Assembly: GCA_023898805.1 (NCBI GenBank) | Contig: CP060260.1 | Span: 1-64,000 of the forward strand | DNA length: 64,000 nucleotides | Source: Rhodospirillales bacterium | GTDB taxonomy: Bacteria; Pseudomonadota; Alphaproteobacteria; Micavibrionales; UBA1664 | Reading direction: 5' to 3' | Shown here: positions 43,720 to 52,005 of the stretch, piece by piece | How positions within the stretch are numbered: position 1 is the stretch's first letter | Layout of the letters: each line of letters starts with the position of its first letter | The notes under the pieces: generated by a model | Told to the model about the DNA's origin: nothing | The model's database searches: none | Seen by the model: only the letters and a program-made list of their open reading frames with translations | Program-made: the position numbers and the translations under genes

Positions 43720-43975
43720 GCCCTGCCGCGTTCGCGTTCCGGATTTCCTCGGTAACGCCTTGCGCGAATTGCCTTACAGCGCTATGAGCGGAAAATGCAG
43801 CGGACAATCCCGCGCCTACGGCAGCCATAAAAAGAAAGGCGGCCTCAGGCTTGGAAGCGGCCAGAAAACGAGATGCCATGTCACTGATTGTCAAACTCAC
43901 GATGCTAAACGCTACTACTTGTGCTCCACTATAGGTAGCGTTCTTGAATTGAGTGTTTATATCGGGTGTGGGCAT
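43694..43975 (-). CDS. Small hypothetical membrane-associated protein
   Basis: A 93-residue protein with a hydrophobic segment around residues 43-62 (AAFLFMAAVGAGLSAAF) and a weaker one near 18-35. AAGG precedes the ATG and a TTGAAT-17-TATATC promoter lies upstream on this strand, which favours this reading over an overlapping plus-strand frame. No family recognised. Confidence 0.5.
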   Translation of the reverse strand: MPTPDINTQFKNATYSGAQVVAFSIVSLTISDMASRFLAASKPEAAFLFMAAVGAGLSAAFSAHSAVRQFAQGVTEEIRNANAAGPNGPRIGG

Positions 43976-44011
43976 GGCATAGCCTTCATGGTTTTTATGG
44001 ATGTATAGAGC

Positions 44012-44051
44012 GATATATCATATTGACATATTGTATTCAAATTTTTGCATT
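44012..44051. promoter_or_regulatory. Overlapping divergent promoters
   Basis: Minus strand: TTGAAT (44035-44040), 17 bases, TATATC (44012-44017), serving the 93-residue gene. Plus strand: TTGACA (44023-44028), 17 bases, TGCATT (44046-44051), possibly serving the gene at 44086. The boxes interleave, so the two promoters could not be used at the same time. Confidence 0.5.
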
Positions 44052-44085
44052 ACTTGATGCTGAGGGCAATCAAAATGGCGGATAA

Positions 44086-44766
44086 ATGACCGGGATTTCT
44101 GAAAAAGCCATCGCCTGTGTTGTAACGGGCGATGTACGCACACCGCACCAGCCGGTCATTTTCACCAGTTGCCGCAAAGCCGAGGCCGAGGACTTCGTTG
44201 CGGCGAACCCTGGCCATGCGCTCATCCATTCCACCCCTGCTGGCGCGGCGCTGGAGGAATTGCGCCTGTTCGACCAAATGTCGATGAAGACGGCCTATCT
44301 GCACTGGTTTTATCTTTCCGCCCGGTTTGTCGTGGAAAACGCGTTTCCAGACAATGTGCTGTTTTTCGCAAACCACGAAAACCCCACCAGCACGGCCTTC
44401 GGCATCGAAATTCCGCTGCTGTACCATTTGAAACCGAATATACGCAGCCTGACCAACCCGCTGGCGGGGCGCGTCATCCCGCGTGAAGACTGGCTGGCCG
44501 AAGGGCTGATGCGGCCCTATGTCCTGGGTCTGACCAATCTTTATATGCATGGGCCGGACCGCAAGATGGATGCCGGGGAAAGCCTGCTCCACGCCAAATT
44601 CGGGGAAGCGGCGGATGGGTTGCCCACGGCACAGGATCCTATAGAGTACTGGGCGGAAAGAGGGCTGAAAATGATGGTCGCGGGCTATCTGCACGCGCAC
44701 GGAAATTTCCCGCGCGACCCAAAAACCCCCGGCAATCCATTGACCTGCGCCCTTGTCGCGGCCTGA
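44086..44766 (+). CDS. Hypothetical protein
   Basis: A 226-residue soluble protein. It has GC-rich third positions like the housekeeping genes, but no recognised domain (AIACVVTGDVRTPHQPVIF, FARFV-type helices, then LTNLYMHGPDRKMDAGE). His and Asn residues are scattered without a clear metal motif. It lies 25 bases upstream of trxB and may be co-transcribed with it. Function unknown. Confidence 0.6.
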   Translation: MTGISEKAIACVVTGDVRTPHQPVIFTSCRKAEAEDFVAANPGHALIHSTPAGAALEELRLFDQMSMKTAYLHWFYLSARFVVENAFPDNVLFFANHENPTSTAFGIEIPLLYHLKPNIRSLTNPLAGRVIPREDWLAEGLMRPYVLGLTNLYMHGPDRKMDAGESLLHAKFGEAADGLPTAQDPIEYWAERGLKMMVAGYLHAHGNFPRDPKTPGNPLTCALVAA

Positions 44767-44791
44767 TAAAAACGAAACATGAAAGAGAACA

Positions 44792-45778
44792 ATGCAAACA
44801 ATTGAAACCAAGGTCCTGATCATCGGCTCCGGCCCGGCCGGATACACGGCGGCGATTTATGCCGCGCGCGCCAACCTGAAGCCCGTGCTGGTGCAAGGGC
44901 ATGAACCCGGTGGGCAATTGACCATCACCACCGATGTCGAAAATTACCCCGGTTTCAAGGACCCGATTCAGGGCCCGTGGCTGATGGAACAAATGAAGGC
45001 GCAGGCCGAACATGTCGGCGCGCAGATGATTTGGGACACCATCACCGATGTCGATTTCTCCAAACGACCTTTCGTTTGCAAAGGTGAGGGCGGCGATACC
45101 TATGTCGCCCAGACGGTCATCATCGCCACCGGCGCGCAGGCGCGCTGGCTGGGCATCGAGGGCGAAAAGAAATTCAACGGACTGGGCGTGTCCGCCTGCG
45201 CCACCTGCGACGGGTTCTTTTTCAAGGGGCAGGACGTCGCGGTCATCGGCGGTGGCAACTCGGCGGTGGAGGAGGCGCTCTACCTCTCCGGCATCGCCAA
45301 AACCGTGACCGTCATCCACCGGCGCGATTCCTTCCGTTCCGAACGCATCCTGCAGGACCGCCTGTTCGCCAAAGACAACGTCAAGGTCGTCTGGGACCAC
45401 ACGGTCGAGGACGTTCTGGGCGTCGAGCGCGGGGGCGAGGGCACGCCGGGCATGACCGGGATTTTGATTAAAAACGTCAAGACCGGCGCGACCCAAACGC
45501 TGCCCGTTACCGGCATGTTCGTGGCCATCGGCCACGCGCCCGCGACCGCGCTGTTCAAAGGCAAGCTGAAAATGGATGCGGCCGGCTATCTGGTCACAGC
45601 GCCCGATTCAACGGCCACCGAAATTCCCGGCGTGTTCGCGGCGGGCGACGTCAAGGACCATGTCTACCGTCAGGCGGTCACCGCCGCGGGCATGGGCTGC
45701 ATGGCGGCGCTTGAGGCCGACCGCTTTCTCGCCGCGCAGGATGGGGCCACGGACAAAAAGGCTACACAGGCGGCCTGA
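44792..45778 (+). CDS. trxB: Thioredoxin reductase
   Basis: A 328-residue NADPH-dependent flavoenzyme that reduces thioredoxin. The FAD site is IIGSGPAGYTAAIYAAR, the redox pair is Cys136/Cys139 (CATC), the NADPH site is VAVIGGGNSAVEEALYLS and the C-terminal FAD motif is GVFAAGDVKDHVYRQAVTAA. All motifs are intact and the length is normal. Confidence 0.97.
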   Translation: MQTIETKVLIIGSGPAGYTAAIYAARANLKPVLVQGHEPGGQLTITTDVENYPGFKDPIQGPWLMEQMKAQAEHVGAQMIWDTITDVDFSKRPFVCKGEGGDTYVAQTVIIATGAQARWLGIEGEKKFNGLGVSACATCDGFFFKGQDVAVIGGGNSAVEEALYLSGIAKTVTVIHRRDSFRSERILQDRLFAKDNVKVVWDHTVEDVLGVERGGEGTPGMTGILIKNVKTGATQTLPVTGMFVAIGHAPATALFKGKLKMDAAGYLVTAPDSTATEIPGVFAAGDVKDHVYRQAVTAAGMGCMAALEADRFLAAQDGATDKKATQAA

Positions 45779-45862
45779 AGGGCCCATAACCATAAAAAAC
45801 CCCGGAATACCGCTTATTCGGCACTTGCTAAACCCACGGCTTGTTCTTAGTCTTCGCGGAAA

Positions 45863-45946
45863 GCCCCAGTGGTGAAATGGTAGACGCGCCTGACTCAAAA
45901 TCAGGTACCGAAAGGTGTGGGGGTTCAAGTCCCTCCTGGGGCACCA
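45863..45946 (+). tRNA. tRNA-Leu (anticodon CAA)
   Basis: An 84-nt class II tRNA with acceptor GCCCCAG / CTGGGGC and encoded CCA. The anticodon stem-loop CCTGA-CTCAAAA-TCAGG gives CAA. The T-arm is GGGGGTTCAAGTCCCTC. It lies 27 bases upstream of ssb. Confidence 0.96.
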
Positions 45947-45973
45947 CATTTTTGGCAACGGAAGGAAAATATC

Positions 45974-46459
45974 ATGGCAGGCAGCGTCAACAAGGTGATG
46001 TTGATCGGTAATCTGGGTCGCGACCCGGAGGTCAAGACGATGCAAAACGGCGGCAAGGTGTGCAACCTGTCCGTCGCGACGTCGGAAAGCTGGAAGGACA
46101 AGGCGACCGGCGAACGCAAGGAAAAAACCGAATGGCATCGCGTCGTGGTGTTTAACGAGAACATCATCAACGTCTGTGAAAATTACCTGAAAAAAGGCGC
46201 CAAGGTTTACGTCGAGGGCCAATTGGAAACCCGCAAATGGACCGATCAGTCGGGTCAGGAAAAATACTCGACCGAGGTCGTCCTGCGTCCGTTCCGTGGC
46301 GAGCTGACGATGCTCGACAGCCGCAGCGGCGCTGCCGGTAACGACAACGGCAATTACGATCAACGCCCGCAGCAACAGGCCGCCGGTGGTGGCGCGGGGG
46401 GCGGAAACTGGCAATCACCCAAAGGGGGAAACGACTTTGAAGACGACATTCCGTTCTAA
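45974..46459 (+). CDS. ssb: Single-stranded DNA-binding protein
   Basis: A 161-residue SSB that coats ssDNA and recruits repair and replication partners. The start is ATG 45974 (MAGSVNKVMLIGNLGRDPE), preceded by GGAAGGA. The OB-fold part is typical (ATSESWKDKATGERKEKTEW, then VEGQLETRKWTDQSGQEKYS). A Gly/Gln/Asn linker leads to the partner-binding tip DDIPF. The 3' end is overlapped by the next gene. Confidence 0.97.
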   Translation: MAGSVNKVMLIGNLGRDPEVKTMQNGGKVCNLSVATSESWKDKATGERKEKTEWHRVVVFNENIINVCENYLKKGAKVYVEGQLETRKWTDQSGQEKYSTEVVLRPFRGELTMLDSRSGAAGNDNGNYDQRPQQQAAGGGAGGGNWQSPKGGNDFEDDIPF

Positions 46460-46916
46460 GCTTTTTGCGCTGCTCGCGCTTTTGCTTCTCGCATTCGCCG
46501 GGGCGGCGTACGCGACCTCGCCCGAATCGCCTCCTGGTGGTGCCGTCACGACCGAACGTCTGGCGCTGGCGAAGAAATACATCGCCGACGTGCCAGTGGA
46601 AGCCGAGGTCCGCGCCGCGATCGAACAGATGTCCAATATGGTCGCGCCGGACCAGCGCGCGCTGTATTCCTCGCTCGCTGGCGGCATCGACTACGCCAAA
46701 TTGCGCGAGGCAGCGGAGCTTGCCGTGGCCCAGATCTTCACTGATAAGGAAATTCAGGCGATGATCGACTTTTACGGATCGCCCGAAGGCAAATCGATCC
46801 AGACCAAGATGCCGCAATACGAAAGCAAGATGCAGCCCGTGATGGAACAGGTCCTACGCGGCTTTGTTGAAAAGCTTCAGGCCAACAACGTCATGGTGTC
46901 GCAAACGCCTCAGTAA
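46437..46916 (+). CDS. DUF2059-domain secreted protein
   Basis: A 159-residue exported protein read from TTG 46437, inside the ssb end, with GGGGGA nearby as ribosome-binding site. The N-terminus then is a signal peptide (KTTFRSKLFALLALLLLAF, cleavage near AAYA). The mature part matches DUF2059: QIFTDKEIQAMIDFYGSPEG and KSIQTKMPQY. An ATG at 46386 in the same frame would bury the signal. Function is unknown. A terminator follows. Confidence 0.75.
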   Translation: MKTTFRSKLFALLALLLLAFAGAAYATSPESPPGGAVTTERLALAKKYIADVPVEAEVRAAIEQMSNMVAPDQRALYSSLAGGIDYAKLREAAELAVAQIFTDKEIQAMIDFYGSPEGKSIQTKMPQYESKMQPVMEQVLRGFVEKLQANNVMVSQTPQ

Positions 46917-46939
46917 TAAAATACGGCTGACGTAATGCT

Positions 46940-46966
46940 AACCCCCGGAAACATCCGGGGGTTTTG
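46940..46966 (+). terminator. Intrinsic terminator
   Basis: A 9-bp stem AACCCCCGG / CCGGGGGTT with a 6-base loop and short T-run, 24 bases after the DUF2059 gene. Confidence 0.8.
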
Positions 46967-47048
46967 CGCTTTTTGACCGGTTTTTTTAGATATTTTTAAC
47001 GCGGCGCTGGATAGAATAAAGCAGCAGCTTTTATGTCTGGAAAACGGC

Positions 47049-47765
47049 ATGTCGTACAAATCCATCGCGTTTGAAAAACAACTGGCGAAATACCGGCAGG
47101 ATCAGGCTGTGAAATCGATCATGGACCTGCCGGATCACAAACACCGCCCGGCTGAACGTGTTCAGGCATCGCCGCAGGCCCAGACGTCAAGGGGACTTGG
47201 CGCGGGACCAAGCCTGCGCACCCATTCCCTTGATGAAATCGCCCGCGCATCGGCGCCGCAACACGAAACGCCCGTTCAGACCGATCAGGTGCTCGCGGCC
47301 CATCCTGCGCCCGAACGGGATGCGTTACCGAAAAAACCGCTATATGCCCGCACGTGGTTCTGGGCGCTGGTGATGCTGGTCATGGTCGGTATCGCGGCGA
47401 AACCCATGTTGAGCGAACGTCTTGCACAGTTGCACGGCATCGCGCAAACCATCGAAAATTCGACCGGGATTGACCCGTTTAGTGCTAAAACTTACGGTGA
47501 TCTGGCGCGGGGCAAGCTTGATGCCCCGAAACTTAATGCAGCGGCGGCCGATACGAAAACCCAACCTTTGGTTCCCGTGCCGGCGCCCTCGCACGATACG
47601 GCGCAAATGATGCGCGAGGCGCAGGACCGCGCCGATGCCGTGGCGCGTCAGGGGTCAAGCGCGAGCATGCGTTACATCGAGGAAGAAACCAAACGCCTGA
47701 ACGAAATGGCGAAGGAAATCGATCAGCGCCAGGGCCGCGCGGGCCAAACCGGCACGAACCGCTGA
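47049..47765 (+). CDS. Single-pass membrane protein, hypothetical
   Basis: A 238-residue protein. A polar N-terminal half (about residues 1-95) precedes one helix (TWFWALVMLVMVGIAA, about 102-117). The C-terminal part is mostly helical and charged (YIEEETKRLNEMAKEIDQRQ). The topology could be cytoplasmic N-terminus with a periplasmic coiled-coil tail. No family recognised. It lies between ssb/DUF2059 and uvrA, 53 bases upstream of the latter. Confidence 0.65.
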   Translation: MSYKSIAFEKQLAKYRQDQAVKSIMDLPDHKHRPAERVQASPQAQTSRGLGAGPSLRTHSLDEIARASAPQHETPVQTDQVLAAHPAPERDALPKKPLYARTWFWALVMLVMVGIAAKPMLSERLAQLHGIAQTIENSTGIDPFSAKTYGDLARGKLDAPKLNAAAADTKTQPLVPVPAPSHDTAQMMREAQDRADAVARQGSSASMRYIEEETKRLNEMAKEIDQRQGRAGQTGTNR

Positions 47766-47818
47766 AACAGAGCTGAAAACACTGGAAATCCGGTGCCTCG
47801 TGCCCATATAAAGAGGGC

Positions 47819-50668
47819 ATGAAATCCATCACCGTCCGCGGCGCGCGCGAACATAACCTGAAAAACGTCACGATCGAAATGCCGCGCGACCGGCTGATCG
47901 TGATCACCGGCCTGTCCGGGTCGGGCAAGTCCTCGCTGGCCTTCGATACCATCTATGCCGAAGGTCAACGCCGCTATGTCGAAAGTCTGTCGGCCTATGC
48001 CCGCCAGTTTCTTGAAATGATGCAAAAGCCGGACGTCGATTCCATCGACGGCCTTTCGCCGGCCATTTCGATCGAACAAAAGACCACCAGCCGCAACCCG
48101 CGTTCGACCGTCGGCACGGTGACCGAGATATACGACTACATGCGCCTTTTATGGGCGCGCATCGGCGTGCCCTATTCTCCGGCCACCGGTCTGCCCATTG
48201 AAAGCCAGTCGGCAAGCCAGATGGTGGACGCGATCAAAAAAATGGGCGATGGCGCACGGCTTTACATCGCGGCTCCTATCGTGCGCGGACGTAAAGGGGA
48301 ATACAAAAAGGAATTGAGCGAATTGCGCGCCAAGGGATTCCAGCGCGCAAAAATCGACGGCAAACTGGTTGAACTCGATACCATTCCGACCCTCGATAAA
48401 AAATACAAACACGACATCTCAATCGTGGTCGACCGTCTGGTGCTGAAATCCGACATTGGCAACCGTCTGGCCGACAGTATTGAAACCGCGCTGCGGCTGG
48501 CCGACGGGCTGGTGATTGTCGAAAACGCCGATACGGGCGTGGAAACCCTGTTTTCAGAAAAATTTGCCTGCCCCGTATCCGGCTTTACCATCGCGGAGAT
48601 CGAGCCGCGTCTGTTCTCCTTCAACTCGCCGCACGGTGCGTGCCCCGTCTGCGACGGTCTGGGCGAAAAAATGCTGATGGACGAGGGGCTGATCGTCCCT
48701 GATCCCAAAAAATCACTGGCCAAGGGCGCGATCGAGCCGTGGTCGAAAAGCTTCGCGCCTTTTTACATGCAGGCGCTGGAAGGTGTGGCCAAACACTACA
48801 AATTCCGCACCGACGTGCCGTGGGAAAAACTCAAACCCGAACACCGCGACATCGTTCTGTATGGTTCCGGCGACCAGCCCATCAAGATCACGTATCACAG
48901 CAAGACCGAAAGCACATGGGCCAGCAACAAGCCGTTCGAGGGCGTAATCCCTTCGCTGCAACGCCGCCTGCTGGAAACCGAAAGCGACAACGCGCGCGAG
49001 GAAATCAGCCGTTATCAACGCTCCGCCCCTTGTGACGCATGCAACGGCGCGCGCCTGAAGCCTGAGGCGCTGGCGGTAAAAATCAACGGCATGAATATTT
49101 CCCAGACCGCCGAAATGTCGATCGAGGACGCCTGCGACTGGTTCGGCAAGCTGCCGAAAAAACTGGGCGCCAAACAAAACGAAATCGCCGCGCGGATTTT
49201 AAAGGAAATCAACGAACGCCTGACCTTCTTGATGAATGTGGGGCTGGATTACCTGACTCTTTCACGCGCATCGGGTACGCTTTCCGGCGGCGAAAGCCAG
49301 CGTATCCGGCTCGCCAGCCAGATTGGGTCGGGCTTGACCGGCGTGCTGTATGTGCTCGACGAACCTTCCATCGGCCTGCACCAACGCGACAACAACCGGC
49401 TGCTGGAAACGCTGCGCCGCCTGCGCGATCTAGGTAATACGGTGCTGGTCGTCGAACATGACGAGGACGCGATCCGCGCCGCCGACTATTTGATCGACAT
49501 GGGGCCGGGCGCAGGCGTGCATGGCGGGCAGGTCGTGGCCGCCGGGCGGCCCGAACAGGTGCTGGCCGCCAAAAACAGCCTGACCGCCGATTACATGACC
49601 GGGCGAAAATCCATCCCCGTGCCGTCCGTTCGCCGCAAGGGCAGGGCGAAACAGGCGGTTTCAGTGCGCGGCGCGACCGGCAACAACCTCAAAAACGTCG
49701 GCGTGGATATTCCATTGGGGATTTTCACCTGCGTGACCGGGGTTTCAGGGTCCGGCAAATCGACGCTGGTGCTCGATACGCTTTACCGCGCCATCGCCCG
49801 CGAATGGAACGAAAGTGGCGAGGCGCCGGCCCCGCACAAGGACATCAAAGGCCTGGAATTCATCGACAAGATCATCGACATCGACCAGTCGCCCATCGGC
49901 CGGACGCCGCGTTCCAACCCCGCCACCTATACCGGCGCCTTCACGCCGATCCGTGATTGGTTCGCGGGCCTGCCGGAGGCCAAGGCGCGCGGTTACGGTC
50001 CCGGGCGTTTTTCCTTCAACGTCAAGGGCGGGCGTTGTGAAACCTGTCAGGGCGACGGTGTGATTCGCATCGAAATGCACTTCTTGCCCGATGTCTACGT
50101 CACCTGCGATGCCTGCCATGGCAAGCGCTATAACCGTGAAACGCTGGAAGTCAAATACCGCGAAAAATCCATCAGCGACGTTCTGGATATGACGATCGAG
50201 GAAGCGGCGCAATTCTTCAAGGCCGTCCCCGCCATCCGTACAAAAATGGAAACGTTGCAGGATGTGGGGCTTGGCTATGTTCAGGTGGGACAGGCGGCGA
50301 CGACCCTTTCGGGAGGCGAGGCGCAACGCGTCAAACTGGCCAAGGAACTGGCCCGCCGCTCGACAGGCAAGACACTCTACATCCTTGACGAACCGACCAC
50401 CGGACTGCATTTCGACGACGTGCGCAAACTGCTTGAGGTGCTGCACGCGCTGGTCGATCAGGGTAATACCGTACTGGTGATCGAACACAATCTGGACGTC
50501 ATCAAGACGGCGGACTGGATCATCGACATGGGACCGGAGGGCGGAACACGCGGCGGACAAATCGTCGCCACCGGCACGCCGGAGGATATCGCCGCCACAC
50601 GCGAAAGCCATACCGGAGCATTCCTGAAACCCGTGCTCGCCGCTGGAAAGCCCCGTAAATCTGCGTAA
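47819..50668 (+). CDS. uvrA: UvrABC system protein A
   Basis: A 949-residue damage-recognition ATPase of nucleotide excision repair. It starts MKSITVRGAREHNLKNVTIE. The first Walker A is ITGLSGSGKSSLAFDTIYAE and the second is GVSGSGKSTLVLDTL. The zinc modules are CPVCDGLG / CDACNGARL and CETCQGDGV / CDACHGKRYN. The signature motifs are LSGGESQRIRLA and LSGGEAQRVKLA. Length and order are normal. ssb-uvrA neighbourhood is common, here interrupted by two genes. Confidence 0.98.
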   Translation: MKSITVRGAREHNLKNVTIEMPRDRLIVITGLSGSGKSSLAFDTIYAEGQRRYVESLSAYARQFLEMMQKPDVDSIDGLSPAISIEQKTTSRNPRSTVGTVTEIYDYMRLLWARIGVPYSPATGLPIESQSASQMVDAIKKMGDGARLYIAAPIVRGRKGEYKKELSELRAKGFQRAKIDGKLVELDTIPTLDKKYKHDISIVVDRLVLKSDIGNRLADSIETALRLADGLVIVENADTGVETLFSEKFACPVSGFTIAEIEPRLFSFNSPHGACPVCDGLGEKMLMDEGLIVPDPKKSLAKGAIEPWSKSFAPFYMQALEGVAKHYKFRTDVPWEKLKPEHRDIVLYGSGDQPIKITYHSKTESTWASNKPFEGVIPSLQRRLLETESDNAREEISRYQRSAPCDACNGARLKPEALAVKINGMNISQTAEMSIEDACDWFGKLPKKLGAKQNEIAARILKEINERLTFLMNVGLDYLTLSRASGTLSGGESQRIRLASQIGSGLTGVLYVLDEPSIGLHQRDNNRLLETLRRLRDLGNTVLVVEHDEDAIRAADYLIDMGPGAGVHGGQVVAAGRPEQVLAAKNSLTADYMTGRKSIPVPSVRRKGRAKQAVSVRGATGNNLKNVGVDIPLGIFTCVTGVSGSGKSTLVLDTLYRAIAREWNESGEAPAPHKDIKGLEFIDKIIDIDQSPIGRTPRSNPATYTGAFTPIRDWFAGLPEAKARGYGPGRFSFNVKGGRCETCQGDGVIRIEMHFLPDVYVTCDACHGKRYNRETLEVKYREKSISDVLDMTIEEAAQFFKAVPAIRTKMETLQDVGLGYVQVGQAATTLSGGEAQRVKLAKELARRSTGKTLYILDEPTTGLHFDDVRKLLEVLHALVDQGNTVLVIEHNLDVIKTADWIIDMGPEGGTRGGQIVATGTPEDIAATRESHTGAFLKPVLAAGKPRKSA

Positions 50669-50682
50669 ATCGGAATGACGGC

Positions 50683-51876
50683 TCAGCTTCGCAGTTTGGC
50701 GCTGGCGCCAGCGCTGGATTGACCCAACCCCAGCGCGGACCAAAGCGGACGGAACACGGGATCTTTCGAAATTTCGGTAAGCGTCGCGGTATAATCGCGG
50801 TGATCGTGTTTGGCGCGCAATTTGATATCCAGCATCTCAATGGCGACGTCAAAAATCTTTCCGATCAACGCGCCGTTCAGGCGGTCGTCCGCGTATACGG
50901 TTTTCACTATTTCTGTATGAACATCCCCGTATCGCGTCGCTTTGGCCATTGGCGCGCCGGCGGTCATCACCGCTTCGCATATGGCGTCCAGCATCCGACG
51001 CATGTAAACCGCCTCGCGCAGCTTTCCTGCCGTTTTCGACAGGACGTCATCCGCTTTTTGCGCACCGCCCGCACGCTTGAATGTCTTTGCCATACGATCT
51101 TTCAAGCCGCGCGGAGCGGCTTGCGAAACGGCATCGGAAGCCTTCAGCGCCGCCTCCGCCGTATTGATCTGCGCGGCAACGCCACGCAGGGCGCGTGCGC
51201 GCGCGACGATGACCAGAAACGGATATCTTCGCGGCGCGGGCAATTTCGATACAAGGGCATCGATAAAATTATCTTTGTCGTAAAGATGCGCCAGCGCTTC
51301 GCTGGTGATGGTCGCACGTGCGGCTTCGTCCGTTATAAGCGTACGGCGCAATCGGTCATGTGCGACCAGATCGCCTCGTATTTTCTCCCATTTTGCTTCC
51401 GCCGCGTCCCTGGCCGCGACGTCCTCGGTCATGCCTTCGTATTCTACCGCGTTGCCCGATCCGGCGGCTTGAACGTTTAACAGGCCGCGCAGCCCGCCTT
51501 TATCCTTTTGCGCGCGCTTGGACCCGGATTTTTCCAGTTTGTCGGCGATATCGGCCACAATCAGATTGGCCATAGTACGCTCGTTTTCTGCCATCGATTC
51601 CAACGTGGCAATGTCCGCAGCCTTGTGCCGGTGCGTGATTTCTGTGCGATGATCGCGCAACGCATCCTGCGTATCTTTGGCCTGCCGCATGACGTCGCGC
51701 GGCGAGAAATGCAGGCCTCCGGCGATGCTGGCCTTTTCCATTGTGCCGACATCAAGATCGTCGAGCATATCGCGCAGGCTTGATTCCAGCTTCGAGATAT
51801 TATCCGCGACCTCTCGGCGCAAGCCTTGAAAACCCGTCGTACATTTAGTTTGCACCAATATTGAAATCTGGGTCAT
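50683..51876 (-). CDS. Unknown helical protein, paralogue B
   Basis: A 397-residue, mostly helical, charged protein with no signal peptide or membrane helix (MTQISILVQTKCTTGFQGLR...). It appears related to the 539-residue protein encoded just upstream on the same strand. Both have a short motif GGxxFSP[RQ][DE]V after a predicted coiled region (here residues 53-62) and a DY[TS]ATL segment near the C-terminus (here from residue 361), with long Ala/Arg/Lys helices between. No known family was recognised. A promoter and a ribosome-binding site (AGAGAGAGGG) precede it. Confidence 0.7.
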   Translation of the reverse strand: MTQISILVQTKCTTGFQGLRREVADNISKLESSLRDMLDDLDVGTMEKASIAGGLHFSPRDVMRQAKDTQDALRDHRTEITHRHKAADIATLESMAENERTMANLIVADIADKLEKSGSKRAQKDKGGLRGLLNVQAAGSGNAVEYEGMTEDVAARDAAEAKWEKIRGDLVAHDRLRRTLITDEAARATITSEALAHLYDKDNFIDALVSKLPAPRRYPFLVIVARARALRGVAAQINTAEAALKASDAVSQAAPRGLKDRMAKTFKRAGGAQKADDVLSKTAGKLREAVYMRRMLDAICEAVMTAGAPMAKATRYGDVHTEIVKTVYADDRLNGALIGKIFDVAIEMLDIKLRAKHDHRDYTATLTEISKDPVFRPLWSALGLGQSSAGASAKLRS

Positions 51877-51903
51877 GCCCGCCCTCTCTCTTTAAGCAAA
51901 TGG

Positions 51904-51932
51904 CAAATACCATAATAATGACCCAAACGCAA
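51904..51932 (-). promoter_or_regulatory. Candidate promoter of paralogue B gene
   Basis: On the minus strand TTGCGT (51927-51932), 17 bases, TATTTG (51904-51909). The -35 overlaps the T-run of the preceding terminator. Confidence 0.45.
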
Positions 51933-51960
51933 AAAAAGCCGCATCAAACTTCGATGCGGC
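51931..51960 (-). terminator. Intrinsic terminator of paralogue A gene
   Basis: On the minus strand an 8-bp stem GCCGCATC / GATGCGGC with a 7-base loop is followed by seven T residues, about 45 bases after the stop of the 539-residue gene. It separates the two paralogues into independent units. Confidence 0.88.
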
Positions 51961-52005
51961 AGCCTGAAACCAGGCGAGGCGAGGGAGGTTACGACATGAA
52001 AAACT

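Noticed and set aside
43667..44008. Plus-strand frame overlapping the ELM1-like gene end
   Set aside because: Poor composition; the minus-strand frame has a promoter, a ribosome-binding site and a hydrophobic helix.
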